DNA from: Alteribacillus sp041949975
GTDB lineage: Bacteria; Bacillota; Bacilli; Bacillales; Marinococcaceae
Reading direction: 5' to 3'
NCBI RefSeq assembly: GCF_041949975.1
Contig: NZ_JBHFQG010000001.1
Span: 255,549-319,548, forward strand
Length of the DNA: 64,000 nt
Under the pieces are notes generated by a model. That model ran no database searches. It was not told the origin of the DNA and worked only from the letters and a program-made list of their open reading frames with translations. This document shows, piece by piece, positions 7,970 through 16,944 of the stretch (its first letter is position 1; each line of letters opens with the position of its first letter). The position numbers and the translations under genes are program-made.

Positions 7970-8980
7970 ATGATGAACCCAACGATAAAAGATGTGGCCA
8001 AGCATGCAAATGTTTCTATTGCCACTGTTTCAAGAATTTTAAACAGCACCTCTGCCGGCTACTCAGAGAAAACAAAGGAGCGGGTGCAAGCCGCTATCAA
8101 AGAGCTGGGATATAAGCCAAACGCCGTGGCACGCGGACTAATTAATAATAAAACACAGACAATCGGGGTGCTTTTTCCTGATGTTTCCAGCATGGTGACC
8201 TCAGAACTGCTTCATGGCATTGAAAATGTCACACATCGGTTGGGGCATAGCGTAATCGTGTGCAATACCGCATCGCAAGGAAAGAAAACACTCGACTATT
8301 TACAACTATTAAGTGAAAAAAGAGTAGAAGGCATTTTGTTTGCAAGTGAAATGTTGACGGACGAATATTATGAAGCGATTAAAGCTATGAAAGTCCCGGC
8401 GGTCCTTGTTTCAACAAAATCCCAGAAGCATCCGATGCCGTATGTCAAAGTTGATGACCGGGATGCTTCCTATACAGCCACTTCCTACTTAATAGAAAAA
8501 GGGCACCGCCGAATTGGAATGCTTAGTGGAAATCCCAAAGATATTATATCCGGGCTTCCGAGAATAGAAGGGTTTCAAGCAGCTCTTCGTGATCACGGAC
8601 TGCTTGATCACGGTGCTTCTGTCTTTCCGGCCAAAGGATTTTCCTATGAAGATGGCATGGAAATGTTTAAAAAGCTGAGAAGAGAAGCAGAAGATATTAC
8701 GGCGATTTTCGCTGCAAGTGATGAAATGGCAGTCGGAGCGCTCGCTTCTGCTTATAAAATAAATGTGAAAGTCCCGGACGATATTTCTATTATTGGCTAT
8801 GACAATATTAAGATCTCAGAAATGGCGATTCCGCCGCTTACTACCCTTGCCCAGCCTTTAAGAGAAATGGGAGAAAAAGCAGCTGAACTGCTGTTTGAAA
8901 CGTTGAATACCGGAGAAGCCAGCGAAAGCATTATGCTGCCTCACCGTATTGTGGAACGCGAGTCAGTGAAAGAGCTGTAG
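7970..8980 (+). CDS. LacI-family sugar regulator 1 (MalR-like)
   Basis: A 336-residue repressor. The N-terminal helix-turn-helix (about 5-26: TIKDVAKHANVSIATVSR) and the hinge PNAVARGLI are followed by a periplasmic-binding-protein-like sugar sensor domain. ATG codons at 7970 and 7973 both follow GGAAGGA; either may be used. Perfect palindromic operators sit in its own promoter and again at 9018-9033 in front of the glucosidase, so it probably represses both until an alpha-glucoside or derivative binds. It is closely similar to regulator 2 at 13511, suggesting duplication of the whole unit. Confidence 0.9.
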   Translation: MMNPTIKDVAKHANVSIATVSRILNSTSAGYSEKTKERVQAAIKELGYKPNAVARGLINNKTQTIGVLFPDVSSMVTSELLHGIENVTHRLGHSVIVCNTASQGKKTLDYLQLLSEKRVEGILFASEMLTDEYYEAIKAMKVPAVLVSTKSQKHPMPYVKVDDRDASYTATSYLIEKGHRRIGMLSGNPKDIISGLPRIEGFQAALRDHGLLDHGASVFPAKGFSYEDGMEMFKKLRREAEDITAIFAASDEMAVGALASAYKINVKVPDDISIIGYDNIKISEMAIPPLTTLAQPLREMGEKAAELLFETLNTGEASESIMLPHRIVERESVKEL

Positions 8981-9017
8981 ATGCGGTAATTTACTGGCTG
9001 CTTCTTTTTACGCAAAA

Positions 9018-9033
9018 GAGTAATCGTTTACTC
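9018..9033. promoter_or_regulatory. Operator for LacI regulator 1
   Basis: GAGTAATCGTTTACTC differs at one base from the perfect palindrome at 7891. It lies within a larger palindrome GCAAAAGAG...CTCTTTTTGC that could also fold as a terminator for the regulator transcript. It is upstream of the glucosidase gene. Confidence 0.7.
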
Positions 9034-9093
9034 TTTTTGCTTTCGATAGGGGTTTGGCTGTTTGTAGCAGGAGGTTGAGCGCTTAGCCGATGG

Positions 9094-9182
9094 TTCAGCT
9101 CTTCAAGCTAAAAATTCAGCTCTAAAACCTGCAGATTCAGCGGTTAAACAGGAGAATTCAACATTTAAAAGTAAAATTCAGC
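9094..9182 (+). repeat. Five TTCAGC-type motifs at 20-21 bp spacing
   Basis: TTCAGC or TTCAAC begins at 9094, 9115, 9136, 9157 and 9177, with spacings of 21, 21, 21 and 20 bases. The bases between are A-rich (for example CTCTAAAACCTGCAGA) but only loosely conserved. The spacing equals two helical turns, putting all motifs on one DNA face. The array fills the gap before the glucosidase start. Confidence 0.7.
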
Positions 9183-9221
9183 ATTTCGGCACTTACCAAG
9201 ATAGAAAGGGTGTTAAACCAT

Positions 9222-10910
9222 ATGCAGACAAAACAATGGTGGAAAGAAAGCGTCGTATATCAAATTTACCCAAGAAGCTTTAATGACAGCAATGGAGATG
9301 GGGTTGGTGACATCAAAGGGATCACGGAAAAGCTCGATTATCTAAAAAAGTTAGGAATAGACGTGGTCTGGCTATCCCCGGTGTATGATTCTCCGAACGA
9401 TGATAATGGCTACGATATCCGTCATTATCAGCAGATCATGGATGAGTTCGGGACAATGGAAGACTTCGATGAACTGTTAGAAGAAATGCATAAACGAGAC
9501 TTGAAGCTTGTTATGGATTTGGTTGTTAATCACACATCCGATGAACATCCATGGTTCGTAGAGTCCCGTTCCTCTAAAGACAATGCGAAAAGAGACTACT
9601 ACATATGGAAAGAAGGTAAAGACGGCGATGAACCGACCAACTGGGCATCCAACTTCAGCGGATCGGCGTGGCAGTACGATGAAAAAACCGGCGAGTATTA
9701 CTTGCATCTTTTCAGTAAAAAGCAGCCCGATTTGAACTGGGAAAATCCGGATCTGCGAGAAGATGTATATGAAATGATGCGCTGGTGGCTAGCTAAAGGA
9801 GTAGACGGTTTCCGGATGGACGTGATTAACTTCATCTCCAAAGATCAGCGTTTTCCTGATGGAGAAAAGAAACCGGGACATAAATACGCCTCCGGCTCGC
9901 CTTACTTTATGAACGGTCCGCGTATTCATGAATTTTTACACGAAATGAACAATGAAGTACTTAAACATTATGATGTGATGACGGTCGGTGAAATGCCTGG
10001 TGTTAGTGTGGACGAAGCGAAACTTTATACCGGGGAAGATAGAAAAGAATTAAATATGGTGTTTCACTTTGAACATATGGGACTGGGAGACGGTCCGGGC
10101 GGAAAGTGGGATAACCTGCCGTGGAAATTAACCGACATGAAAAAAATTATGACAAAGTGGCAGAAAGGGCTGGAGCAGGAAGGATGGAACAGCCTTTACT
10201 GGAACAACCATGACCAGCCGCGGGTGGTTTCCCGGTTCGGTAATGACACAGACGTCAGAGAAAAATCTGCGAAAATGCTTGCGACCTGTCTTCATATGAT
10301 GAAGGGCACTCCTTATATTTATCAAGGAGAAGAAATAGGGATGACAAATGTAGCTTTTCCTTCTATCGAAAACTACGAGGATATTGAAACCTTGAATTGG
10401 TATAACGAACAGCGGGATGAGTTTCGTGCCGATCCGGACAAGCTGATGGAGTCGATTTACGCAAGAGGCCGTGACAACGCACGAACGCCTGTACAATGGG
10501 ATACTTCAGAGAATGCAGGCTTTACGGACGGCACTCCGTGGCTTGCAGTGAATCCGAACTACAAACAAATCAATGTAGAACAAGCGCTCCATGATCCAAA
10601 CTCTATTTTTTATTACTACCAAAAGCTTATTCAATTAAGAAAGCAAGAAGAAATCGTTGTGTACGGGGATTATGAGCTGTTGTTTGAAGAAGATGAAGAC
10701 GTCTTTGCTTATACACGCACCTTAGAAAAAGAAACGCTGCTTGTGGTATGCAATTTCACAGATAAAAAAGTCAAGCGCGACTATATTCCTTCATTTGTAG
10801 GAGAAAACAAAAAATTATTGATCTCAAACGACAAGGGACGCAGCGAAAATGATGATTTGGCATCGGTTTGGCTGAATCCTTATGAAGCACTTGTTTACAA
10901 ATTTTCCTGA
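9222..10910 (+). CDS. malL: GH13 alpha-glucosidase / oligo-1,6-glucosidase
   Basis: A cytoplasmic hydrolase of 562 residues, the usual size of Bacillus oligo-1,6-glucosidases. The opening WWKESVVYQIYPRSF is typical. GH13 conserved regions are present: DLVVNHTS (about 100), GFRMDVINF with the nucleophile Asp near 199, TVGEMPG with the acid/base Glu near 256, and NNHDQPR with the third Asp near 330. There is no signal peptide. It should release glucose from imported isomalto- or malto-oligosaccharides or sucrose-like substrates. ATG 9222 has AAAGGG eleven bases upstream; GTG at 9210 is a weaker choice. The binding-protein gene follows after 31 bases in one operon. Confidence 0.9.
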   Translation: MQTKQWWKESVVYQIYPRSFNDSNGDGVGDIKGITEKLDYLKKLGIDVVWLSPVYDSPNDDNGYDIRHYQQIMDEFGTMEDFDELLEEMHKRDLKLVMDLVVNHTSDEHPWFVESRSSKDNAKRDYYIWKEGKDGDEPTNWASNFSGSAWQYDEKTGEYYLHLFSKKQPDLNWENPDLREDVYEMMRWWLAKGVDGFRMDVINFISKDQRFPDGEKKPGHKYASGSPYFMNGPRIHEFLHEMNNEVLKHYDVMTVGEMPGVSVDEAKLYTGEDRKELNMVFHFEHMGLGDGPGGKWDNLPWKLTDMKKIMTKWQKGLEQEGWNSLYWNNHDQPRVVSRFGNDTDVREKSAKMLATCLHMMKGTPYIYQGEEIGMTNVAFPSIENYEDIETLNWYNEQRDEFRADPDKLMESIYARGRDNARTPVQWDTSENAGFTDGTPWLAVNPNYKQINVEQALHDPNSIFYYYQKLIQLRKQEEIVVYGDYELLFEEDEDVFAYTRTLEKETLLVVCNFTDKKVKRDYIPSFVGENKKLLISNDKGRSENDDLASVWLNPYEALVYKFS

Positions 10911-10941
10911 TATCCAAATCAACATAAGAGGAGGAAAAGAG

Positions 10942-12189
10942 ATGTGGAAAAAAGGAGGAATTCTTTTCTCGATTTTGGCTGCCATGCTTTTGGCAGCCTG
11001 CGGGGAAAGCAGTGGAGACGATGGACAAGTGGAACTTGAATTGTTTTCAAATAAAACAGAAAACATCGGAACGTATGAAAGCTTAATTGAGAAATTTGAA
11101 GAAGAGCATCCGAATATTACAGTGGAGTTGTACGCACCCCCGGAAGCTGAAACGATTTTACGGACCCGGCTTGTAAAAGATGATATGCCGGATATGCTGG
11201 CCATTGCTGGAAGCGCTTTATATGGTGAACTTGCGGACGCTGGGATATTAAAAGATTACGGGATATTAAAAGATTACATTGAAAGCGGGTTGATAGAAGA
11301 TATTCAGCCTGCCTATCTAGAAATGCTGGCAGACCTAACAGAAGAGGAGACAGCTGGGACCTATGGTGTCCCCTATGCAACTAATGCCAATACAGTCATT
11401 TACAACAAAGAAAAATTTGAAGAGCTTGGGGTGGAACCACCAGAAACGTGGGATGAATTTATTGAAATTTTAGAAAAAGCAAAGGGAGAGGGCGAAACAC
11501 CGATTTATTTTACCCTTCAAGAAGCATGGACTGGCATGATTGCCTGGAACGCGGTAGCAGGGAATTTGGAGCCGGAGCAATTTGCTCAAAAGAAAAACAA
11601 CGATGAAGCAAGCTTTCAACAAGATTATCAAGAAACAGCGGATAAAATGCTGACTCTGTTGGAATATGACCATGACCGTACCTTTGGTATTGGATATGAT
11701 GACGGCAACAATGCTTTTGCTAATGGTGAAGGAGTTATTTATCTCCAAGGAAACTGGGCTGTCCCAGAGCTTTTAGAGGTGAACCCGGACTTGGATTTAG
11801 GAGTATTCCCCATACCAGTTACAAATGAGCCGGAAGAAAATGATTTAGTTTCAGGGGTCGATGTGCTATTTGCAACATTGGAAGAATCGGAACACCCAGA
11901 AGAAGCTCAGTTGTTTATTGATTTTATGCTTGAAGAAGAAAATATGAAGCAATACACCGATGAACAAGCAGCTTTTCCGGCGTTAGAAGGAGTTTATGAA
12001 GATGATCCTGCTTTAGAAGGCATTCGAGAAAACTTTGAGGAAGGCAGAATTACAAGCTTTCCCGATCATTATTATCCGCCTGGTATAGGAGCTGAAAATT
12101 TAATTCAGGAATTTTATATTCAAAAAGATAAAGAACAGTTCCTTCAAAAGATGGATAACGAATGGGAAAAAGTTGAGCGTAGATATTAG
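10942..12189 (+). CDS. Sugar ABC transporter substrate-binding lipoprotein 1
   Basis: An extracellular lipoprotein of 415 residues in the MalE-like family (SBP_bac_1). A signal peptide ends in the lipobox MLLAAC (Cys about 19), followed by an acidic spacer. The mature protein is strongly acidic, as in salt-adapted bacteria. GAGGAGG lies eight bases before the ATG. A direct repeat GIL-KDY/GIL-KDY sits around residues 95-108 (11241-11276), suggesting a small in-frame duplication. Its permeases downstream have been destroyed by a deletion, so it is probably orphaned unless it feeds another permease pair. Confidence 0.88.
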   Translation: MWKKGGILFSILAAMLLAACGESSGDDGQVELELFSNKTENIGTYESLIEKFEEEHPNITVELYAPPEAETILRTRLVKDDMPDMLAIAGSALYGELADAGILKDYGILKDYIESGLIEDIQPAYLEMLADLTEEETAGTYGVPYATNANTVIYNKEKFEELGVEPPETWDEFIEILEKAKGEGETPIYFTLQEAWTGMIAWNAVAGNLEPEQFAQKKNNDEASFQQDYQETADKMLTLLEYDHDRTFGIGYDDGNNAFANGEGVIYLQGNWAVPELLEVNPDLDLGVFPIPVTNEPEENDLVSGVDVLFATLEESEHPEEAQLFIDFMLEEENMKQYTDEQAAFPALEGVYEDDPALEGIRENFEEGRITSFPDHYYPPGIGAENLIQEFYIQKDKEQFLQKMDNEWEKVERRY

Positions 12190-12207
12190 GAAAGGGGAGA
12201 GCATGTA

Positions 12208-13159
12208 ATGGCAAATAGAAATCGAGCATTTTTAATGATGACGCTGCCGGCCCTGTTTCTCTTTTTCACCTTTCATACCTATCCTGTCCTGCAGGGGTTT
12301 TTTTACAGCTTTACCGATTGGAGAGGGTATGGGGAGTGGAATTTTGTAGGCTTCAGCAACTACCTTAATGTGTTTCAGGATTTTAGAGCCCTTAGTACAT
12401 ATGGTTTCACGTTTCAATTTGCAATAGTGTCTACCATTTTAGTCAACATATTCAGTTTAATCATTGCGTTAGGGCTGAATGCTAAAATTAAATTTCAAAA
12501 AACATTGCGAGCGCTTTATTTTGTACCCAACATTTTAAGCATATTAATTGTCGGATTTATTTTCAATTTTATTTTCACTCACTTCCTACCGGAAATCGCT
12601 GCAGCTATTGGTTTAAATGCCCTGGCAACAAATATCCTCGGCGATCCGGATCTTGCCTGGGTTGGTGTCGTGATCATGGCAGTTTGGCAGGCGACAGCTT
12701 TCAATACCATTTTATATTTGGCCGGTCTGCAGACGATTCCTGAAGATATATATGAAGCATCGAAGATCGATGGTGCCGGAAAGTGGAGGAATTTTATAAG
12801 TATAACTTTTCCCCTTATTGCACCTTTTAGAATTGGAAGAAGCTGCAATAGTCGATGGAGCCAGCTCATGGGGCGTGTTCTGGAAGGTAATATTTCCTTT
12901 GCTTGCTCCGATGAACGCCACAGTGGCAATACTAACCTGCTTATTCGCCTGGAATGATTTTATGCTTCCGCTCGTTATTTTGTCAGATCCTGATCATGCC
13001 ACGCTTCCACTGGTTCAGTATATTTTTCAGTCTGAATTCAGTACAAACTATAATCTCGCGTTTGCTTCTTATCTATTAGCTTTGATACCGATGATCCTCG
13101 TATACATCGTGGCCCAAAAATGGATTATAAGCGAGGTTACTAGAGGAGCAGTGAAATAA
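12208..13159 (+). pseudogene. Hybrid remnant of two ABC sugar permease genes
   Basis: The first about 205 codons encode a MalF-type permease up to and including its EAA loop (IYEASKIDGAGKW, then FPLIAP). The frame then turns to nonsense and stops at 12957. From about 12818, one frame over, the sequence encodes the last roughly 112 residues of a MalG-type permease, starting in its EAA loop (LELEEAAIVDGASSWG) and ending EVTRGAVK. A deletion between the equivalent loops of adjacent malF and malG genes explains this: the end of the first and about two thirds of the second are lost. The break is near 12815-12830. Neither piece can form a complete permease. Upstream spacing and RBS (AAAGGGGAG) are normal. 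Confidence 0.85.
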
Positions 13160-13181
13160 TAGAATAGAATTAAGGCACAAA

Positions 13182-13216
13182 GCCCTTGAGACAAACAGTA
13201 TGAGTTTCAAGGGCCC
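13182..13216 (+). terminator. Weak intrinsic terminator
   Basis: GCCCTTGAGAC/GTTTCAAGGGC forms an 11-bp stem with one G-T pair after the hybrid permease remnant. The downstream tract (CCCCACTTTA) is poor in T, so efficiency is doubtful. The rest of 13217-13465 is AT-rich with no gene seen. Confidence 0.4.
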
Positions 13217-13465
13217 CACTTTAATTCGACAAATTTTATAAAAACTATTGATATTATTTAGAATCTTTTTTATACTTTAGGAAACTTTAACTTTGATAAA
13301 GAAATCAAAGTATATGAAATTATGACTTTCGCCATAAAGAGACTCGGCGGCCAGCCAAGTTATTCTAATACTAAAATTATTAAATTCGCCTATCATTTTA
13401 AAAGGAAAACTATAGCAATTGATATAAGGACTCGGCTAACAACCCGGGTTTTTCTAATAAATCAG

Positions 13466-13483
13466 TTTGAAAAGGTTTTCAAA
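13466..13483. promoter_or_regulatory. Operator for LacI regulator 2 (site 1)
   Basis: TTTGAAAAGGTTTTCAAA has perfect 8-bp arms around GG, 28 bases before the regulator 2 start. It matches two further sites at 14536 and 14590 and implies autoregulation. Confidence 0.7.
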
Positions 13484-13510
13484 AGATGATGGACAAGAAG
13501 GTTGAGATGA

Positions 13511-14521
13511 ATGAAATCTACAATTCGAGATGTAGCACGATTATCGGAAGTATCCATTAGCACAGTTTCCCGAGTTTTGAACAACCCTGAAAGTGTAAAA
13601 AGGGAGAAGAGAGAAAAAGTGCTAAAGACAATTAAAGAGTTAAATTACCATCCAAATGCTCTTGCTAGAGGCCTTATTAATAAACGAACACATTCTATTG
13701 GAGTCTTAATAACGGATGTGTCCAATTCATTCGTTTCAGAGGTAATAAGAGGGATGGAAGAGGCTGCTCATCAAATGGGGTCTAATCTTATCATATGTAA
13801 TACAGACCAAGATAAAGAAAAAATGATAGAGTACCTTCGTGTATTAAAAGAAAAACAAGTAGATGGCTTTGTGTTTACTAGTGAGCCTGTTTCAGAAGAA
13901 TATTTTAATATCTTTCAAGAGCTGGGGCTGCCAGTTGTATTAGCAGCTACTCACAGTTTAGAATATGACCTGCCTTCTGTGAAGGTTGATGATGAGACAG
14001 CGGTTCAGGATACCGTTGATTTCTTTATAAAAAAAGGCCATAAAGATATTGGAATGATAAGCGGTCCTACGTTAGATCCTATTGCAGGAAGTCCAAGGCT
14101 GTATGCCTTTAAAAATGCAATGAGGCAAAAGTTAAACTGCACTGATTTTGAAAACACAGTAGAGTATGGATCGTTTACGTTTGAATCAGGATATACAGCT
14201 ATGAAAAAACTTTACAACAAGAATAAAAGCATTACCGCCGTGTTTTGTGCAAGTGATGAAATGGCGTTAGGAGCCATGAGCTATTTGGACCAAAAGGGCG
14301 TTAATGTTCCTGACCACATGTCTGTAATGGGTTTTGACAATACTAAAATGGCAAAAATGAGTATCCCAAAATTAACTACTGTAGCACAGCCGATGTACGA
14401 TATAGGCTATCAATCAGTAACGGCATTAGAACAAATTTTAGAAGAAGGCCAGTCCAGTCAATTTCGTAAATATTTGAAGCATACCATTGCAGAAAGAGAA
14501 TCTGTGAAGGATATAAATTAA
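13511..14521 (+). CDS. LacI-family sugar regulator 2
   Basis: A 336-residue paralogue of the regulator at 7970. The helix-turn-helix at about 3-24 reads TIRDVARLSEVSISTVSR and the hinge PNALARGLI. A sugar-binding core follows, and the end again reads AERESVKD. The recognition helix has SISTVSR where regulator 1 has SIATVSR, in keeping with a different operator (GAAAAGCTTTTC instead of GTAAACGTTTAC). The ATG follows AAGAAGG. It probably represses itself and the transporter-glucosidase operon downstream. Confidence 0.9.
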   Translation: MKSTIRDVARLSEVSISTVSRVLNNPESVKREKREKVLKTIKELNYHPNALARGLINKRTHSIGVLITDVSNSFVSEVIRGMEEAAHQMGSNLIICNTDQDKEKMIEYLRVLKEKQVDGFVFTSEPVSEEYFNIFQELGLPVVLAATHSLEYDLPSVKVDDETAVQDTVDFFIKKGHKDIGMISGPTLDPIAGSPRLYAFKNAMRQKLNCTDFENTVEYGSFTFESGYTAMKKLYNKNKSITAVFCASDEMALGAMSYLDQKGVNVPDHMSVMGFDNTKMAKMSIPKLTTVAQPMYDIGYQSVTALEQILEEGQSSQFRKYLKHTIAERESVKDIN

Positions 14522-14535
14522 ATAAATAGCTGTTA

Positions 14536-14603
14536 TTTTGAAAAGCTTTTCAAAATTTAGATAAAAATCCTTTTATTTTTATAAAAAACTGAAAACCTTT
14601 TCA
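14536..14603. promoter_or_regulatory. Operators for LacI regulator 2 (sites 2 and 3)
   Basis: 14536-14555 is a perfect 20-bp palindrome TTTTGAAAAGCTTTTCAAAA. 14590-14603 is TGAAAACCTTTTCA, with perfect 6-bp arms. They lie 35 bases apart between the regulator and the binding-protein gene, and could be bridged by one repressor or bracket the promoter. Confidence 0.75.
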
Positions 14604-14676
14604 AAGATTGATTCCAATAAGGAGGTCTGAGGCTGAAAAATTCAAGTTATATCTTAAATTAAGGGGGAGAAAAAAA

Positions 14677-15951
14677 GTGAAGCCAATTAAATTTTTAGTG
14701 TTTGTCCTATTCATTGGTGTTCTTGCAGCTTGTGGCGGTGAAGAAGAAAACAGTGGAGGAGAAAGTGATGAAGTAACGTTGCATTTTTGGGGCGGGGTGC
14801 CTCCCGAAAACGGACCTCAAGACGCGGTAGATGAATGGAATCAAAATAATCCTGATGTGCAAGTAGAATATACACGCTATGTAAATGAAGATGAAGGCAA
14901 CATGAAAGTCAATACCGCCCTGCAAACGGGTGAGGACATGGATATTTTAATGTCCCATTCACCAAATCATCTTGAAGAACGGGTGCAATCTAACTTTCTA
15001 TTAGACTTAGCAGACTATACCGAAGAATTTGATATAGAAGAAAAGATCGGCTCGGCAGCACAGAGATGGAAAATGGATGAGACTTATTATGCGGTGCCTA
15101 CAAATACAAATGCCCTGTTTATTATGCTCAATGAGGATAAATTAGAAGAAAATGATTTGTCTGTTCCTGATTCTTGGACATGGGAAGAAGTATACGAATA
15201 TGCTCAGGTTTTAAATGAAGATTTTTCTTATTCTTACGCCATTGATTACGATACGATTCACGGCATTATCCAGAATGCTCTTATTGATGATGGGTTAGTT
15301 GACGAAAACGGAGAATCAAACCTAGATCATGAGAACGTAAAAAAAGGCCTGGAGTTGTATCATACGATGATGCATAAAGACGAAGTAATGCCAAAACTTT
15401 CTGAACAAGTGGCCACCAATATGAAGCCTGAGCAAATGTTTATAGATGGAGAAATAGGAATGTATCAAGCAGGAGCTTGGAGACTTCGGATGACTAATGA
15501 TATAGATGAATACGAAAGAGACTTTAATATTGCGTTTGCGCCATACCCTCACTTTGAAGGACAAAGTACACCGGCTCACCACGTTGAGGATGCCATGTCT
15601 ATTGTTGCAGAGTCCGAACATCCAGAAGAGGCATGGGAATTTATTAAGTGGTATACAAATGAAGGCATGATTCATTTGTCTCCTGGTGGAAGAGTGCCTG
15701 CATCTGAAGATGCGCCCGCTGAAGAAGCCAGAGAAAAAATTGTTGAAGGTGCAGAAAACACTTACAATACTGAGTCCCTAGATAACGTATATGAAATTGA
15801 AGATACTGAGATGATCGTTGACCCGCCATATCAAGTGCTTGATAGCATTAATCAGCAATTGGAAGCTTATTTTATGGGAGAACAAGATATAGATCAGACT
15901 ATCGAACAGATGGTTGATGTTCATAATGAATATCTTCAACGAGAAAATTAA
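14677..15951 (+). CDS. Sugar ABC transporter substrate-binding lipoprotein 2
   Basis: A 424-residue MalE-like extracellular lipoprotein. The signal peptide ends with the lipobox GVLAAC; a Glu/Ser-rich linker and an acidic mature domain follow. The GTG at 14677 is chosen because AAGGGGGAG lies seven bases upstream and the signal peptide begins at once; an upstream in-frame ATG at 14608 would add a basic extension before the signal. It opens an operon with two permeases, a flavoprotein, YesL and a glucosidase. The ligand is probably an alpha-linked oligosaccharide. Confidence 0.9.
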   Translation: MKPIKFLVFVLFIGVLAACGGEEENSGGESDEVTLHFWGGVPPENGPQDAVDEWNQNNPDVQVEYTRYVNEDEGNMKVNTALQTGEDMDILMSHSPNHLEERVQSNFLLDLADYTEEFDIEEKIGSAAQRWKMDETYYAVPTNTNALFIMLNEDKLEENDLSVPDSWTWEEVYEYAQVLNEDFSYSYAIDYDTIHGIIQNALIDDGLVDENGESNLDHENVKKGLELYHTMMHKDEVMPKLSEQVATNMKPEQMFIDGEIGMYQAGAWRLRMTNDIDEYERDFNIAFAPYPHFEGQSTPAHHVEDAMSIVAESEHPEEAWEFIKWYTNEGMIHLSPGGRVPASEDAPAEEAREKIVEGAENTYNTESLDNVYEIEDTEMIVDPPYQVLDSINQQLEAYFMGEQDIDQTIEQMVDVHNEYLQREN

Positions 15952-15962
15952 TTATCAAGGAT

Positions 15963-15996
15963 AGGGAGCACGAAATTCCATTTTTCGGCTCCCTTT
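15963..15996 (+). terminator. Hairpin attenuator after binding-protein gene
   Basis: AGGGAGC (15963-15969) pairs with GCTCCCT (15988-15994), followed by a short TTTA. It lies between the binding-protein and permease genes, where such a hairpin usually lowers permease expression relative to the binding protein or protects the upstream mRNA. Confidence 0.55.
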
Positions 15997-16047
15997 ACCG
16001 CTTACCCATAAAGAAAATTAATTTGAGGTAAAGGGAGGCGTATTTGA

Positions 16048-16926
16048 TTGAATTGGATGAAAAAACAAAAATTAATCGGCTATTTATTTATTTTGCCAAG
16101 TCTAACTGGCGTGACAATCTTTTTTTTATTTCCTTTGCTTTTTTCATTGGCATTATCATTTACAAATTGGACAGGACCTAGTGGGCAGGGAACAGAGTTT
16201 ATTGGTATTCAAAACTTTCAAAGACTTATAGGAGATTCTGTTTTCTACCAGGCATTTGGCAATAACCTTTTGTATCTATTACATGTGCCGATTTCAGTGA
16301 TTCTCGGATTTATAATAGCTGTATTTTTAAATCGCAGTGTTTATTTGAAAAATTTATTAAGAGCAGTTTTTTTTCTGCCGTACCTAATAAGTCCTATAGC
16401 TATAGGTTTTGTGTGGATGCTGTTATTTAACCCTTCTGAAGGCCCGATTAATGTGTTATTGATGAATTTAGGAGTGGACAATCCCCCTGGCTGGCTTGCA
16501 TCCAGCAGCAGTTCAATGTATGCGATAATAATAATGTCTGCATGGCAAATAATGGGTTTTAACATAATTATTTATTTAGCAGCTCTTCAGGATGTGCCAA
16601 GAGAACTGGAAGAAGCAGCGAAAATGGATGGAGCAAAACGGTGGCAGATTACGAAAAATGTTATTTTTCCGTACGTAAGCCCTATTACATTATTTTTACT
16701 TATTATTGGAATAGCCAACGCTTTCAAAAACTTTGGTTTGATTCAAGCTGTAACAGGCGGAGGTCCTGCAAATAGTACAAACATTCTCCCTTTGTATGTA
16801 TACCAAACTGCATTTAGATATTATGAGCTTGGCTATGCATCTACGATCGCTATTGTTTTATTTTTAGTAATATTCTCTATTACTTTATTACAATGGTTTG
16901 GTCAAAAGAAGTGGGTACATTATTAA
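16048..16926 (+). CDS. ABC sugar permease (MalF/UgpA type)
   Basis: A 292-residue inner-membrane permease with six predicted membrane segments. The cytoplasmic EAA loop that contacts the ATPase reads ELEEAAKMDGAKRWQ (about 186-200). The start is the TTG at 16048, with GGGAGG nine bases upstream; an ATG three codons later is possible. It pairs with the MalG-type permease that follows. No ATPase gene is nearby, so an MsmX-type shared ATPase is expected from elsewhere. Confidence 0.9.
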   Translation: MNWMKKQKLIGYLFILPSLTGVTIFFLFPLLFSLALSFTNWTGPSGQGTEFIGIQNFQRLIGDSVFYQAFGNNLLYLLHVPISVILGFIIAVFLNRSVYLKNLLRAVFFLPYLISPIAIGFVWMLLFNPSEGPINVLLMNLGVDNPPGWLASSSSSMYAIIIMSAWQIMGFNIIIYLAALQDVPRELEEAAKMDGAKRWQITKNVIFPYVSPITLFLLIIGIANAFKNFGLIQAVTGGGPANSTNILPLYVYQTAFRYYELGYASTIAIVLFLVIFSITLLQWFGQKKWVHY

Positions 16927-16944
16927 GTTGCGGGGGGAAGAAAC

